A stretch of DNA of 64,000 nucleotides from Polaromonas sp. (GTDB lineage Bacteria > Pseudomonadota > Gammaproteobacteria > Burkholderiales > Burkholderiaceae_C), in NCBI RefSeq assembly GCF_029945685.1, contig NZ_JAQSDA010000007.1, positions 62,001-126,000 of the forward strand, in the 5' to 3' direction. The position numbers and the translations under genes were made by a program. Within the stretch, counting starts at the first letter, position 1, and each line of letters begins with the position of its first letter. This document shows positions 10,001 to 17,729 of this stretch, piece after piece. The notes beneath the pieces were generated by a model. It was not told the DNA's origin. It saw only the letters and a list, made by a program, of their open reading frames with translations, and did no database searches.

Positions 10001-11381
10001 GGCTCGACGCAGCGGTACTGAGAACAATATCCTGCGGATCAAACAGAACCTTGCCACCCACACCCTGAGGCGCCGTGACATCGATGCTGCCCCGCGTATC
10101 TAGGTATTGCTTGCCGGACACTTCGACGAAGCCTCCATTGCCGCTGTCAGTTCCGCCGCGCGCGCTGATGCTGCCTGCGCTGCGCGTGTCGCCGTCCGCC
10201 CAGATGACCACCTTTCCGCCATTGCCCTTGTCCAGCGCATCAGCACGGATCGTGGTGCCTGCGGCGACGTGTGTGCGCGAGGCATTTTGAACCGCGCCGT
10301 TTCCGCCCTGGTAGTCGCCCCCTACGAGCACGGTTCCGCCACCCGCCTGGCCAGACACGTCAATATGTGCGCCCGTCGCGAGCAACACCTTGTCGCCCAG
10401 CACCTGCACGGTACCGCCGCTCTGGCCCGCTGCGGCACCGCTGGCATCCAGCGTTCCGGAAACGTGCACCACACCACTGTGATTACCGCTCAACACAATC
10501 AAGCCATTGCGCTCGGTGGCCGAGGTGGCGCGTATCACGCCGGTCTGGTTGATGACGGTAGCCATTACGTCGCCCAGTGCGCTGGCCAGTACGGCGACCT
10601 GCCCACCCTGCGCAGTGATCACGCCGCTGTTGGCGGCGACGGCGTTGGCGGCCGCGGCATCCACCGAAAAACTCACCAGACCCGCGCCCGAGGTGTCCAC
10701 CGAGACGCGCGCACCCGCGGCCAGCCCCACCGAACCGGCGTCGGCACTGATGGAGCCGGTGTTGCTGACTCTGGGTGCGGCCAGCAGAACGTAGCCGCCA
10801 CGCGCGGTCCGGATATTTCCGCCGTTGCTCACGGCCCCTGCATTGACACCGCTACTGAAGGTGTACCGGCCGGCCATGAAGTCTTCGTTGCTGAGGGCCA
10901 GGGTAGACGCGACCAGGCCGCCCACATGGACTTGCGCACCGGGTGCGAACATGACACCGGCGGGGTTGATCAGGAACACCTGGCCGTTGGCGCTGAGCGA
11001 GCCATAAATAGAGGAGGGGTTCGCTCCCGTGACCCGGTTCAGCGCGACCGCGGCGGCACCAGGCTGCACAAACTGCATCGATTGACCGGTGCCGATGTTG
11101 AAGCTCTGCCAGTTCAGGATGGCCTTGTCGCTGCCTTGGGTGACCACCATGGCATTGGCGTTGGGTGTGCTGATGCTTGCTTGGCCAGCCACCAGGCTGG
11201 CGCCCTCGGGCAAGGCCGTCGCCAACGTCGAGAACCCCGCCAGCAGGGCCGCCAGCAGACGCGATAAAAGGCGGCCGTTGCGCAGGCGATACGTGGCGGT
11301 GAGCTTGCGTGACAGACGAACTACCACCGTACGAACCGCCCAGGGGCGGTAGGCGCCGTGTTTTGCTGATGGTTGGGTCAT
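1074..11381 (-). CDS. Giant two-partner-secretion exoprotein (TpsA, filamentous haemagglutinin type)
   Basis: A 3435-residue surface or secreted beta-helical protein, probably an adhesin, exported by the adjacent TpsB. Visible layout: a long basic N-region and hydrophobic core ending near residue 57 (extended signal peptide); a TPS secretion domain at about 58-330 with the hallmark INPAGVMF; then about 2,600 residues of low-complexity glycine-, alanine-, threonine- and asparagine-rich repeats (GGNGG, TTGGxxG, SISVSN). Near the C-terminus are an MBG-like domain (ITSDNASKIYGQTNP, about residue 3090) and a YDG-like domain (about 3175-3260), then an Ig-like tail with LPAWLRVNTETGAF. Residues of about 586-1870 hold two near-identical 634-residue tandem copies. 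No cytotoxic C-terminal domain is recognised. It starts 21 bases after tpsB stops, so the two are an operon. The ligand is unknown. Confidence 0.93.
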   Translation of the reverse strand: MTQPSAKHGAYRPWAVRTVVVRLSRKLTATYRLRNGRLLSRLLAALLAGFSTLATALPEGASLVAGQASISTPNANAMVVTQGSDKAILNWQSFNIGTGQSMQFVQPGAAAVALNRVTGANPSSIYGSLSANGQVFLINPAGVMFAPGAQVHVGGLVASTLALSNEDFMAGRYTFSSGVNAGAVSNGGNIRTARGGYVLLAAPRVSNTGSISADAGSVGLAAGARVSVDTSGAGLVSFSVDAAAANAVAANSGVITAQGGQVAVLASALGDVMATVINQTGVIRATSATERNGLIVLSGNHSGVVHVSGTLDASGAAAGQSGGTVQVLGDKVLLATGAHIDVSGQAGGGTVLVGGDYQGGNGAVQNASRTHVAAGTTIRADALDKGNGGKVVIWADGDTRSAGSISARGGTDSGNGGFVEVSGKQYLDTRGSIDVTAPQGVGGKVLFDPQDIVLSTAASSPSVVINQPVNTPDLAFATAPDPGTYTVQISTVTGFNELFLQATRDISVNNPLSMAANGSVRLEANNNINVSTGATIAVTGTGSINLKADADSSGAGTLSLAAGLSAQAGGITLSGASVTSTAAGTVTTTGAANGDGGAVSITGAGAVNLGGAITTTGGTAAANSTGRSAGTVSITGAGVTAAAITASGSAGVGAGTSQTGGNGAAISITSTNGITQTGAITASGGAGSTTGGAGGNAGSITVSNTAAGVISLGALAAQTGAAVGSGAGGTAGSISVSNTAGNLTTGTLTTTGGLNGNGGNITLAAASGTVVAGNIASSGGAAGGTSNGRNAGTVSISGAALTLGASTITANGTNASTLGAGGNGGTITLSSTGAITGTGAISAIGGNGVGANQAGGNGAAVSVGSTGGNVAVGSITTTGGNGVAGVAAGGDAGAITLDAAGGTPTITLAGNLTALGGNQFGGGTSGSGATINIKKDALLNAATVTLDSRGGNAGVGTGGNVQFDATINSTGGARALNVTAGTGDVTVSGAMGATSALSALTATGNDITVANIGAAGAGVTGATALTATTAGADTGEISFTGTTYNANAQTYVATTGSTLKVNAGAATTFTSTADNITFGNAANANGGTLVLADGSNLSVNTAGVLANGVINAFAGVRGNSAETVSFNAGTSTLSVGQIGAGNEIASAALTAATSTLRGDITTADVAGNNVTITGAVTLASGVTIDTNRTTNKGDITITGASTGAGTALSLTGKAISTGAITTTGAANGDGGAVSITGAGAVNLGGAITTTGGTAAANSTGRSAGTVSITGAGVTAAAITASGSAGVGAGTSQTGGNGAAISITSTNGITQTGAITASGGAGSTTGGAGGNAGSITVSNTAAGVISLGALAAQTGAAVGSGAGGTAGSISVSNTAGNLTTGTLTTTGGLNGNGGNITLAAASGTVVAGNIASSGGAAGGTSNGRNAGTVSISGAALTLGASTITANGTNASTLGAGGNGGTITLSSTGAITGTGAISAIGGNGVGANQAGGNGAAVSVGSTGGNVAVGSITTTGGNGVAGVAAGGDAGAITLDAAGGTPTITLAGNLTALGGNQFGGGTSGSGATINIKKDALLNAATVTLDSRGGNAGVGTGGNVQFDATINSTGGARALNVTAGTGDVTVSGAMGATSALSALTATGNDITVANIGAAGAGVTGATALTATTAGADTGEISFTGTTYNANAQTYVATTGSTLKVNAGAATTFTSTADNITFGNAANANGGTLVLADGSNLSVNTAGVLANGVINAFAGVRGNSAETVSFNAGTSTLSVGQIGAGNEIASAALTAATSTLRGDITTADVAGNNVTITGAVTLASGVTIDTNRTTNKGDITITGASTGAGTALSLTGKAISTGAITTTGAANGDGGAVSITGSGAVATGLITSTGGAASGTNNGRNAGAVDITGAGVTVAGITANGTVGSTTGTGGTGGAITVNSTGALTSSAAINVSGGAGAGANQAGGNAGTVSLTSTGGASTTTITASGGAGGTGNAAGGNAGTISVTNNTAGNLVTGALTASTGNAVGSGAGGTAGSISVSNTFAGGNVTTAALTTTGGTKGAGGSISVSATGAGVLDTGGAAITSTGGVGSTSAGANAGNITLSGGTVTLGASVLSATGGAGNGASFAGGSGGTISVTSTAGGMSSTGAGAMTANGGASGSGNAAGGAAGSISVTNSAASTGTISLAGTGGLNVRTGASAGTTAALAAGSISVNNNAAGMATTLSTLTTTGGASGHGGAISVTTAGAQTVGVINSSGGTANAGTTGRNAGAVTLQATGGLLTGTTITASGSSGVTTGEQAGGNGAAISVTGNSGITVTALAANGGAGVNNGAGGNAGTISVSNSAAGNIQTTTLAASTGAAAGTGLGGTAGSISVSNTAASGNVTTTALSTAGGAGGNGGSISLSSQAGVSATTISSSGTVLAAGTRAGSNAGNITITGVNRSITGAITASGSAANGANQAGGNAGVVSITGSGTLGTSTITASTGGATGTGAGGAAGSLTLTGSNATLGALNTAGGANGDGGAVSVTTTGTLSASTIATGGGTAQAGTAGRNAGSVSVQAGAALTAAAITAGGSAGSGADQAGGNGGAVSVTSTGGNVTVAAITTTGGNGVAGVAAGGNAGAITLDAAGGGLGITLGSNLSAVGGSATGGAAVGSGGTVLVDAGTGTYTQNTNIDVVSGTGAITVVADTVAIGTNTGNNALATSGTLTIKAKTANRAMSLAGASAFDISGAEITAIATGATGPIVIGDTASTGVMTIGAAVNLAGKTLTLNAGSITDTGTQTITATNVTLNANGNIGSSGDRINVAATNLGVNTPAGGSAFVATGAINMGVGSAASNVAGTLDLLAGGAVTQTASTGNITAGTLKVQNSAANSPITLTNSGNNAGTINLQATSAGAIQYTDVNGFDVAAVLTTGNATLSAGGTVTQSGAISASGLALTGAGGSHTLRHTGNAVTTLAANTGSIDYSQAGALTVGTVAGVAGVTTAVAAKIETTGAASNLRLDNAVTSAGTGDAIVLKAGSSNAAGVATGGQLNNTLGTAGIVATSGRYLVYSGDPGTLGDPLTTTEGVTGYSKRYNTATSFTPGGSSSMFLYRVAPTLTITSDNASKIYGQTNPVFTGNSSGYIDGDTAASVGVTRTSAAVFNTPVAAGPVTIVSGAANNENYTLILSNGQLTINRASISSVSGITANNKVVDGNTSATLNSAGAAYAGIVPGDVLTVSRATGNFDNSSVGTNKTVYITGISLGGAAADNYTLMDPTATTAASITDLSSFAGSLFQTPSLPPVPPQRFAASGLTVAGANALMESAPTASGGDSGTTVKIVREPTDQESGLVTVTVVSELATEGSGFRFSLPSALLTGATGGAVQVGATTLSGRPLPAWLRVNTETGAFVAAGLPAGALPLQIRVSLGARSVVLTIQAQGEESPRRVIARRLRVGPAHQPG
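5773..9622 (-). repeat. Tandem duplication of 1902 bp inside tpsA
   Basis: The segment starting near 5776 recurs near 7678, and its first about 45 bases recur again at 9580. The offset is 1902 bases each time, or exactly 634 codons. Translations read by eye are identical over long stretches: the same 128-codon open stretch on the opposite strand appears at 6340-6726 and 8242-8628. The reading frame is kept. The third, partial copy diverges after about 9622. Such identity implies a recent duplication or ongoing gene conversion. Confidence 0.93.
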
Positions 11382-11402
11382 GGCAGTTCTTTGGGCCGCA
11401 GC

Positions 11403-13139
11403 TCAGAACCACTTCTGGGCGGACACCCAGGCGCGTGGCGAACGGTCCGGATCACCGGTGGAAGGCGTGGACCGCGTCGTACGCCAGGCCAGGTAGGTGG
11501 TGATCAGGAAATTGTTGACTCGCCCTGCAAGCGCGCCTATACCCACGGAGCCGAGGGCGATCCGGTTGGTCACGCCGGGCACCGCGGAATCATCCTGGTT
11601 GAACCGGACCGTTCCGTAATCATAAAAAGCCGCCAGGCTCACCGGCTCACCGGCCAGCGTGAGGGGCGCAGGCAACTGATGGCGGTATTCAAGATTGAAC
11701 AGCAGCCCGGCGTCCCCGATGCCTTCGCCCACCGGATAGCCCCTGACCCCGTTGGGCCCGCCCAACGCCATTTTCTCTGCAGAGGCGAGGTTTCGGGAGG
11801 CCAGCTGGGTCTGGAAGCCAAGCAGCACGCTGGACGCACTGCCGAAAAGCTGGGTGCGCTGCAGCTCGAGGTTGAGCTTGCCAAAGCCGCCTGCCGTCCG
11901 CAGGCCACCAAGGCCCTGGTCGAAGCCGAGGCTGATCGCATCCAGCCGGGTGCGTCCCAGCGTACCGGTCAAAGCGTAACTGCTGGAGCCGCCGGCACCG
12001 ATCACGTCATCGGAGAAGTTGCCCAGCAGGCCGATGCGCGTCGCCGTGATGCGGCGCTCGCTGTCGTTCGCAGGTGTGGTGATCTGATCGTTGAACTTTT
12101 TGTGCTCCAGGCTGAGCAGGCCATACAGGTTGTTGTCGCGCGAACGGATCAGCGGCCGGGTCAGGGCAACGCCCAGGATGTCCGCTTTGCCGGTGGCCCC
12201 CAGCGCCGCAAATTGTTCGCCCAAGGCGTAGTCGGTCCGGGCGGCACTGACTGCGAGCCGGGTGCCGGCGGTATCGACGGGAACCGCATAGGCCAGGCGG
12301 TACAGATTGCTGCGGGTCGCGTTGCTGGTTTGGGCACGCGCGCTGAACACATCGCCCCGCCCCGCAAGATTGGTGACATTGAGGCTGGCGGACAGATGCA
12401 GGGGTCCGGCCGCGCGTGCGCCGAAGTTGTCCACGCCTACCGATCCGTCAACCTGCGGTCCCTGGGCGCGAATGGTCACGATCACATCGGCCTGCCCCGG
12501 CCGCTGGCCCGGTTCCACCGTGGCGCTGGCGTCCACGCCGGCCAGGTCCCGCAGCAGCAGCACGGGCTTGTCCAGCAGGTATTCACTGATCAGCGCCCCG
12601 GGTTGCAGGTTGGCACCCACCACCCGCCGGACGTAGGACGCGGACCCGTTGTGACCCTCGAACTGCACATGGACCCTGCCGATGCGCGCCTCGATCACGG
12701 CAATAACGATTGTTCCGCCGACCGCCTGAAAGGCCTGCTCGGGCAGATAGGCTTCCGTCAGAAGATAGCCCTGGGCCCGGTAATACCGGCTGACAAGGGC
12801 GGCGGCTTCTGTCAGCCCTGCCAGGTCGGTCGTCCGGTTGACGCGGTCCACGAGCAGGGCCGCCAGGGCCTCCTGGTCAAAGAGGGTGTTGCCCTCGAAG
12901 CGGAATCCGGCCGGCGTGATGGACACCGCGGCCTGGACCGGCAAAGCCGTCTTCCCGGCAGGCAGACCGATCGGCGGCGCGCCCGGCTTCGGCAGCATGG
13001 GTATCTGGCGTTGTGGCTCCTGCAGGGAGCCAGCGTCAGGGCGGTGGACCGTCTGGGCGAAAACAGACGGGCCGCCCGAGGCTATAAGCAACAGACAGCA
13101 AACCAGCAACAAACAAGGCGGCAGGCGGCGACGCTTCAC
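11403..13139 (-). CDS. TpsB outer-membrane transporter, ShlB/FhaC/HecB family
   Basis: Outer-membrane beta-barrel that exports the TpsA partner encoded directly downstream. The 578-residue protein has a signal peptide (basic MKRRR, leucine-rich core, cleavage near SVFAQ), a POTRA domain at about 65-140 (FRFEGNTLFDQEALAALL) and a C-terminal 16-strand-type barrel that ends in the aromatic residue Phe (AQKWF), as expected for BAM recognition. Length fits the family (about 550-590). The start is a GTG with no clear Shine-Dalgarno sequence. It is chosen because the signal peptide begins there and a good promoter lies about 45 bases upstream. Order is tpsB then tpsA with a 21-base gap. Family assignment is secure; substrate specificity is inferred from adjacency. 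Confidence 0.93.
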   Translation of the reverse strand: MKRRRLPPCLLLVCCLLLIASGGPSVFAQTVHRPDAGSLQEPQRQIPMLPKPGAPPIGLPAGKTALPVQAAVSITPAGFRFEGNTLFDQEALAALLVDRVNRTTDLAGLTEAAALVSRYYRAQGYLLTEAYLPEQAFQAVGGTIVIAVIEARIGRVHVQFEGHNGSASYVRRVVGANLQPGALISEYLLDKPVLLLRDLAGVDASATVEPGQRPGQADVIVTIRAQGPQVDGSVGVDNFGARAAGPLHLSASLNVTNLAGRGDVFSARAQTSNATRSNLYRLAYAVPVDTAGTRLAVSAARTDYALGEQFAALGATGKADILGVALTRPLIRSRDNNLYGLLSLEHKKFNDQITTPANDSERRITATRIGLLGNFSDDVIGAGGSSSYALTGTLGRTRLDAISLGFDQGLGGLRTAGGFGKLNLELQRTQLFGSASSVLLGFQTQLASRNLASAEKMALGGPNGVRGYPVGEGIGDAGLLFNLEYRHQLPAPLTLAGEPVSLAAFYDYGTVRFNQDDSAVPGVTNRIALGSVGIGALAGRVNNFLITTYLAWRTTRSTPSTGDPDRSPRAWVSAQKWF

Positions 13140-13182
13140 GGAAAGTCTGACAGTTAAGAAAGTTTACACATGGCAACTAAAC

Positions 13183-13212
13183 GTATTAATCATTTATTGG
13201 GTCTTTAGTCAA
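13183..13212 (-). promoter_or_regulatory. Candidate sigma-70 promoter for the tpsB-tpsA operon
   Basis: Read on the minus strand: -35 box TTGACT (13207-13212), 18-base spacer, -10 box TAATAC (13183-13188). The expected transcription start is near 13176, giving a leader of about 37 bases to the GTG start of tpsB. The surrounding region is AT-rich compared with the genes. Confidence 0.55.
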
Positions 13213-13482
13213 CAGCTGGGCCTGCCTATTGATGGAAATGAATTACCGATGTCGCAACGAGCAAACAAAACCGGGAGTTGTTCACACATCCAGGCGCCTA
13301 AAGCAACATGGTTGGAGATGCAAAAAGCACTGAGGGAAACTTCTGTCCGCGCCGTAGTCAGTTTCAATTGGCGTTTTAATAGTTAATGTGCATCATTGAA
13401 TTGGCTTCAATAGTTTCAAGCTATTATTCAACCTGATGTGAGGATCTGTCGTTCCCGTTCTCTCACCCCAAGGAGCCCGACC

Positions 13483-13719
13483 ATGGCCGAGTTTTCACGT
13501 GCCCATTGCCCACACTGAAAAAACCGCCAGCTACTTCGTGCTTCACGTCACGGTGCGACTGGGGTGGCGGGCGCCGTAACCGGCAAGCTGTTACTGTCCC
13601 TCACGCTGAGCCTGCTCGAGCCGGCAGTTCAGGCCATCGTCTTTTTCTTCCATGAGAAGGCCTGGCAACGCAGGGATCGTGGCCACCCCGCCGCAACACC
13701 CGCGTCCATGGGCGCCTGA
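13483..13719 (+). pseudogene. Frameshifted DUF2061 small membrane protein
   Basis: A good ribosome binding site (AAGGAG) precedes ATG 13483, but the frame stops after 11 codons. Reading across frames recovers a typical DUF2061 protein of about 70-75 residues. From about 13503 the second frame gives HTEKTASYFVLHVTV and stops at 13577. From 13564 the first frame resumes with VAGAVTGKLLLSLTLSLLEP and then FFFHEKAWQR, ending at TGA 13717. The second shift is explained by loss of one G near 13557 (GTG CG ACT instead of GTG GCG ACT). The alternation of frames and the match to the family's HEK-W signature make a decayed or mis-sequenced gene likely. Function of DUF2061 is unknown beyond membrane location. 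Confidence 0.65.
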
Positions 13720-14022
13720 ACCCGCTCGCCATCGGCATGGGGGAGCCTGCATGCCAACCGCGCTATCCGACGCCTGCGGACGTCGCTGCGGGGAATATCG
13801 CAAAAGTAGCTTACGCCGTTGATCGCGCGCCATACAGCCGGCAACGGTCGGCAACAGGCTCTGCCTGGGTCAGCGGCCTCAGATTTGTGTGAAAAAGTCA
13901 AAAGCGCTCCACCGGGTTGCGTAGATCCACGTACTAGGGTTTTCCCCTTGGACGACCTACAATCACAGACCTTACAAAAAATTGACAGCCCCCGCCAGGG
14001 CCGCCGCTCAGGAGACAATTTC
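13720..14022. other. Intergenic region upstream of maeB
   Basis: About 300 bases without a supportable gene. It holds the malic enzyme leader, with a possible -10 (TACAAT at 13958-13963) but no convincing -35 at the right distance. I see no hairpin or riboswitch motif. Confidence 0.4.
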
Positions 14023-16335
14023 ATGCCCGCAGTGCCAGCCACCCCCGACAGCCAGGAAAAGCGCGACGAACTGCGCCGCGCCGCGTTGGAGTATCACGAG
14101 TTTCCGACGCCCGGCAAGATCGCGATTGCTGCCACCAAGCAACTGGTTAACCAACGTGATCTGGCGCTGGCCTACTCGCCCGGCGTCGCGGCCCCCTGCG
14201 AGGAAATCGTCAAGGACCCGAATGCGGCCTTCAAATACACCAGCCGCGGCAACCTGGTCGCGGTCGTGACCAACGGCACGGCGGTGCTGGGTCTCGGCGA
14301 CATTGGCCCGCTGGCCTCCAAACCGGTGATGGAAGGCAAGGGCGTGCTATTCAAGAAGTTCGCGGGCATTGACGTTTTCGACATCGAGATCGACGAAAAA
14401 GACCCTGCAAAGCTGGTCGACATCATTGCCTCGCTGGAGCCCACCTTCGGCGCCATCAACCTTGAGGACATCAAGGCGCCGGACTGTTTTTACATCGAGC
14501 GCGAGCTGCGCAAGCGCATGAAAATCCCGGTGTTTCACGATGACCAGCATGGCACGGCCATCACGGTCGGCGCCGCGATCCTGAACGCCCTCAAGGTGGT
14601 CGGAAAGCTCCCGACACAGGTCAAGCTGGTGACCTCGGGGGCGGGTGCAGCGGCGCTGGCCTGCCTCGGACTGCTGCTCAAGCTGGGCATTCCGCGCAGC
14701 AACATTTTCGTGACAGACCTGGCCGGCGTGGTCTACGAAGGACGCACCGAGCTGATGGACGAAGACAAGATCCAGTTTGCGCAGAAGACCCCGGCGCGGA
14801 CCCTGGGCGAGATCATTGAAGGCGCAGACATCTTCCTGGGCCTGTCGGCGGGCGGTGTGCTCAAAAAGGACATGGTCAGCAAGATGGCCGCCAGGCCCAT
14901 CATTTTCGCGCTGGCCAACCCGAACCCCGAAATCACGCCCGAAGACGTCAAGTCGGTGCGTGATGACGCCATCATGGCCACCGGCCGCACCGACTACCCG
15001 AACCAGGTCAACAATGTCCTGTGTTTCCCCTACATCTTCCGCGGCGCGCTGGACGCCGGCGCCTCCACCATCACGGTCGAGATGGAAATTGCTGCGGTGC
15101 ATGCCATCGCCGAGCTGGCGCAGGCCGAGCAGAGCGAGGTGGTGGCAGCCGCCTACACCGGCGAGCAGCTGGCGTTCGGACCGGAATACCTGATTCCCAA
15201 GCCGTTTGACCCGCGCCTGATGATGAAGATCGCGCCGGCCGTAGCGCAGGCGGCGGCCGACAGCGGCGTGGCGCTGCGTCCCATCACCGACATGGACGCC
15301 TACCGGGAGAAGCTCCAGAGCTTTGTCTACGCCTCGGGCACGACCATGAAGCCGATTTTTGCAGCGGCCAAAAAAGCCGTCAAAAAACGCGTGGCCTACG
15401 CCGAGGGTGAGGAAGAACGCGTGCTGCGTGCCTGCCAGATCGTCGTGGACGAAGGTTTGGCCCGACCAACACTGATAGGCCGACCCGCCATCATCGCCCA
15501 GCGCATCGAAAAATTCGGCCTGCGGCTCAGGGAAGAGCTCGACTACGACGTGGTCAACGTCGAGCAGGATCACCGCTACCGCGACTTCTGGCAAACCTAC
15601 CACCGCATCATGGAGCGCCAGGGCGTGACCGTGCAGATGGCCAAGATCGAGATGCGCCGCCGTCTGACGCTGATTGCGGGCATGCTGTTGCACAAGGGCG
15701 ATGTGGACGGTCTGATCTGCGGCACCTGGGGTACCACCGCCCACCACCTGAACTACCTGGACCAGGTGATCGGCAAGCGCCCGGGCGTCTGCACCTACGC
15801 CTGCATGAATGGCCTGATGCTGCCGGACCGCCAGGTGTTTCTTGTCGACACCCATGTGAACTACGACCCCACGGCCGAACAGCTGGCCGAGATCACGACA
15901 CTGGCGGCAGAAGAAATGATGCGTTTTGGCATCAAGCCCAAGGCCGCGCTGCTGTCGCACTCGAATTTTGGCTCGTCCAATCTTCCCAGCGCACTGAAAA
16001 TGCGCCACACGCTGCAATTGCTGCGCGACGAAGCCCCCTGGCTGGAAGTCGACGGCGAAATGCACGGTGATGTGGCGCTGGACGCTGCATCGCGCGCCGC
16101 GGTCATGCCCAACAGCACCCTGTCCGGTGAGGCCAATTTGCTGGTTCTGCCCAACATCGATGCCGCCAACATTGCCTACAACCTGCTCAAGACGGCAGCG
16201 GGCGGCAACATCGCCATTGGCCCGGTCCTGCTCGGTGCCGCCAAACCCGTGCACATCCTGACCGCCAGCACCACGGTACGCCGGATTGTCAACATGACAG
16301 CCTTGACCGTGGCAGACGCCAACGCATCCCGATAA
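14023..16335 (+). CDS. maeB: NADP-dependent malic enzyme with phosphotransacetylase-like domain
   Basis: Oxidative decarboxylation of malate to pyruvate with reduction of NADP+, supplying NADPH and linking the TCA cycle to gluconeogenesis. The 770-residue protein is the long bacterial MaeB form. The malic N-terminal domain carries YSPGVAAPC and the signature FHDDQHGTA (about residue 170); the NAD(P)-binding domain carries [14 protein letters not shown] (about 205); the C-terminal half (about 430-765) resembles phosphate acetyl/butyryltransferase and is usually regulatory rather than catalytic. ATG 14023 is preceded by AGGAGA at good spacing. An in-frame upstream ATG would add 68 residues of non-family sequence and is not used. 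It is a single gene with no evident partner. Confidence 0.96.
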   Translation: MPAVPATPDSQEKRDELRRAALEYHEFPTPGKIAIAATKQLVNQRDLALAYSPGVAAPCEEIVKDPNAAFKYTSRGNLVAVVTNGTAVLGLGDIGPLASKPVMEGKGVLFKKFAGIDVFDIEIDEKDPAKLVDIIASLEPTFGAINLEDIKAPDCFYIERELRKRMKIPVFHDDQHGTAITVGAAILNALKVVGKLPTQVKLVTSGAGAAALACLGLLLKLGIPRSNIFVTDLAGVVYEGRTELMDEDKIQFAQKTPARTLGEIIEGADIFLGLSAGGVLKKDMVSKMAARPIIFALANPNPEITPEDVKSVRDDAIMATGRTDYPNQVNNVLCFPYIFRGALDAGASTITVEMEIAAVHAIAELAQAEQSEVVAAAYTGEQLAFGPEYLIPKPFDPRLMMKIAPAVAQAAADSGVALRPITDMDAYREKLQSFVYASGTTMKPIFAAAKKAVKKRVAYAEGEEERVLRACQIVVDEGLARPTLIGRPAIIAQRIEKFGLRLREELDYDVVNVEQDHRYRDFWQTYHRIMERQGVTVQMAKIEMRRRLTLIAGMLLHKGDVDGLICGTWGTTAHHLNYLDQVIGKRPGVCTYACMNGLMLPDRQVFLVDTHVNYDPTAEQLAEITTLAAEEMMRFGIKPKAALLSHSNFGSSNLPSALKMRHTLQLLRDEAPWLEVDGEMHGDVALDAASRAAVMPNSTLSGEANLLVLPNIDAANIAYNLLKTAAGGNIAIGPVLLGAAKPVHILTASTTVRRIVNMTALTVADANASR

Positions 16336-16524
16336 GCTCTTTTTAGACAGCTAGCACTAACTTATCGCCGCACCGAACGCGACGATCGACTGCCTGAATT
16401 TTGGGCAGGCCCTTGCGTTTTTCTGCGGGATGCGTCAAACTCTACCTCTTGAAATTTAAGGGTTAACCCGGCAACTGCTAAAAAATTGGCGGTTGGCTCT
16501 GGTTCAAGAAAAACGGATTTTTCC

Positions 16525-16932
16525 ATGTTGCGAAAAAAAAGGGCCGGGTGGCGGCTAGTCGCAGCAGTCGTTCTGGCTGCTTTGAGCACGGGTTTCAGCC
16601 CGTCCGGCGTAGAGGCCAAAGGGCCAGTCCCCGGGGCCGAAGTCAGCACGATTTCAGTCGCGGCCCTGCCGGAGCAGGGGCGCCACATGGTCCGCTTGAT
16701 TTATCAGGGGGGCCCGTTCAGGTACGACAAGGACGGTTCGGTGTTTGGCAATCGGGAAAGAATACTTCCCGCCAAAAATCGCGGTTATTACCGTGAATAC
16801 ACCGTCAGAACCCCAGGTGAGCGCAGTCGGGGCGCCCGGCGCATCGTTTGTGGTGGTTTAGTACCCACCGCGCCCGATGCTTGTTATTACACCGATGATC
16901 ACTACGCGAGTTTTCGCAGAATCGCTCAATAA
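16525..16932 (+). CDS. Secreted barnase-family ribonuclease
   Basis: Small guanyl-specific-type RNase of the barnase/RNase N1 superfamily, predicted to be exported. The 135-residue product has a signal peptide (MLRKKRAGW, hydrophobic core, cleavage near GVEAKG) and a C-terminal catalytic domain with FRYDKDGSVFGNRERILP (the catalytic Glu lies in NRE), YYREYTV (catalytic-region Arg), RGARRIVCGG and YYTDDHYASFRRI (catalytic His). All key positions of active barnases appear present. ATG 16525 fits the signal peptide; a TTG 39 bases upstream is also possible. Barstar-like protein follows 54 bases downstream, the classic toxin-inhibitor order. Use in competition or nutrient acquisition is inferred. 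Confidence 0.9.
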   Translation: MLRKKRAGWRLVAAVVLAALSTGFSPSGVEAKGPVPGAEVSTISVAALPEQGRHMVRLIYQGGPFRYDKDGSVFGNRERILPAKNRGYYREYTVRTPGERSRGARRIVCGGLVPTAPDACYYTDDHYASFRRIAQ

Positions 16933-16986
16933 GGTTCAACAGTGATCGTCAACTTTGAATTATTGACTTAAGAAAGAGACGCGGAG

Positions 16987-17388
16987 ATGGAAACACCACT
17001 TCGTACTGTTAGACCCAATATCGTGCAATCCATACGCGCCTTCCGCGTGCAGGACTTGCAGGATGCTGCCACCCAGCTTGGCCACCACTTCCTCTATGCG
17101 AACCTGGGCAACGCCCAGAGCAAGCAGGATGTGCTGGACATGATCGCGGCACAGTACACATTCCCGGCGCATTTTGGCAAAAACTTTGATGCGCTGTACG
17201 ACTGCATGACGGACCTGGTTCACAAGTCCGGACCGCAGCCCGGCTTCATTGTCCTGCTGGAGCAGATCCCTGCGAATGCAAAATTTGACAAGGAAGCGCG
17301 CGAACAGCTGCTGGACATCTTCAGGGATGCGGCGGACTACTGGGCGGATCGAAAAATCCCGTTCAGATGTTTCTATTCTTTTCTGTAG
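16987..17388 (+). CDS. Barstar-family ribonuclease inhibitor
   Basis: Cytoplasmic inhibitor expected to neutralise the neighbouring barnase-type RNase before export. The 133-residue protein carries a barstar fold: a beta-strand with HHFLYANLG, an acidic binding helix region, and FPAHFGKNFDALYDCMTDL, which is the family's most conserved segment. An N-terminal extension of about 25 residues precedes the core. There is no signal peptide, consistent with an intracellular role. AAGAAAGAGACGCGGAG before the ATG provides a ribosome binding site. The two genes are likely co-transcribed; a strong terminator follows at 17577. Confidence 0.9.
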   Translation: METPLRTVRPNIVQSIRAFRVQDLQDAATQLGHHFLYANLGNAQSKQDVLDMIAAQYTFPAHFGKNFDALYDCMTDLVHKSGPQPGFIVLLEQIPANAKFDKEAREQLLDIFRDAADYWADRKIPFRCFYSFL

Positions 17389-17576
17389 CCCGCTCCCCAG
17401 ACATTGGCCAAGGGGATCGGGCGAATGAGGCCCAGCAAGCAAACAGCGCAGACGGCGAAGAGCCGATGCCAACCGACAAACTGCTAGACGTGTCGCCTCT
17501 GGCGTTACGCATGAGCAGCCCGTTCAACGCGGGTTACTGGTTGGCCGCTGCCTGACACTTGCAAACATGCTGCAAG
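17389..17576. other. Short tail region after barstar, no supported gene
   Basis: A 29-codon open frame (17466-17555, MPTDKLLDVSPLALRM...) ends just before the terminator. It has no recognised family and only a weak ribosome binding site, so I do not call it a gene. Confidence 0.3.
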
Positions 17577-17604
17577 AAAAGCCCGTTGTTCGACGGGCTT
17601 TTTT
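17577..17604 (+). terminator. Rho-independent terminator of the RNase-barstar operon
   Basis: Arms GCCCGT (17581-17586) and ACGGGC (17593-17598), a 6-base loop, an A tract before and six T after. The A and T tracts can extend the stem, so it may work in both directions. Confidence 0.85.
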
Positions 17605-17729
17605 CATGGTGAACCGCACCGGGTCGGACGTCAAAGGTGACAGGTGACAGGGCAATGGTGGACAGCGGACGCTGACCAAGCCCAGGTCGCTATAAATTCA
17701 GGAGCAACCGTTGCGGCCCGACAAGCGAC

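Noticed and set aside
12838..13386. 182-codon plus-strand frame over the tpsB start
   Set aside because: Mostly antisense to tpsB; the rest covers its promoter.
13819..14022. Upstream start extending maeB by 68 codons
   Set aside because: Extra sequence has no malic enzyme similarity and ATG 14023 has a better ribosome binding site.
14347..16254. 635-codon open frame on the minus strand inside maeB
   Set aside because: Antisense shadow of a strongly conserved gene, His/Gly/Gln-rich, no family.
16391..16430. Possible terminator after maeB (GCCTG...CAGGC)
   Set aside because: Stem of only five pairs and the T tract is too far away.
17466..17555. 29-codon frame after barstar
   Set aside because: No recognisable family and no strong ribosome binding site.
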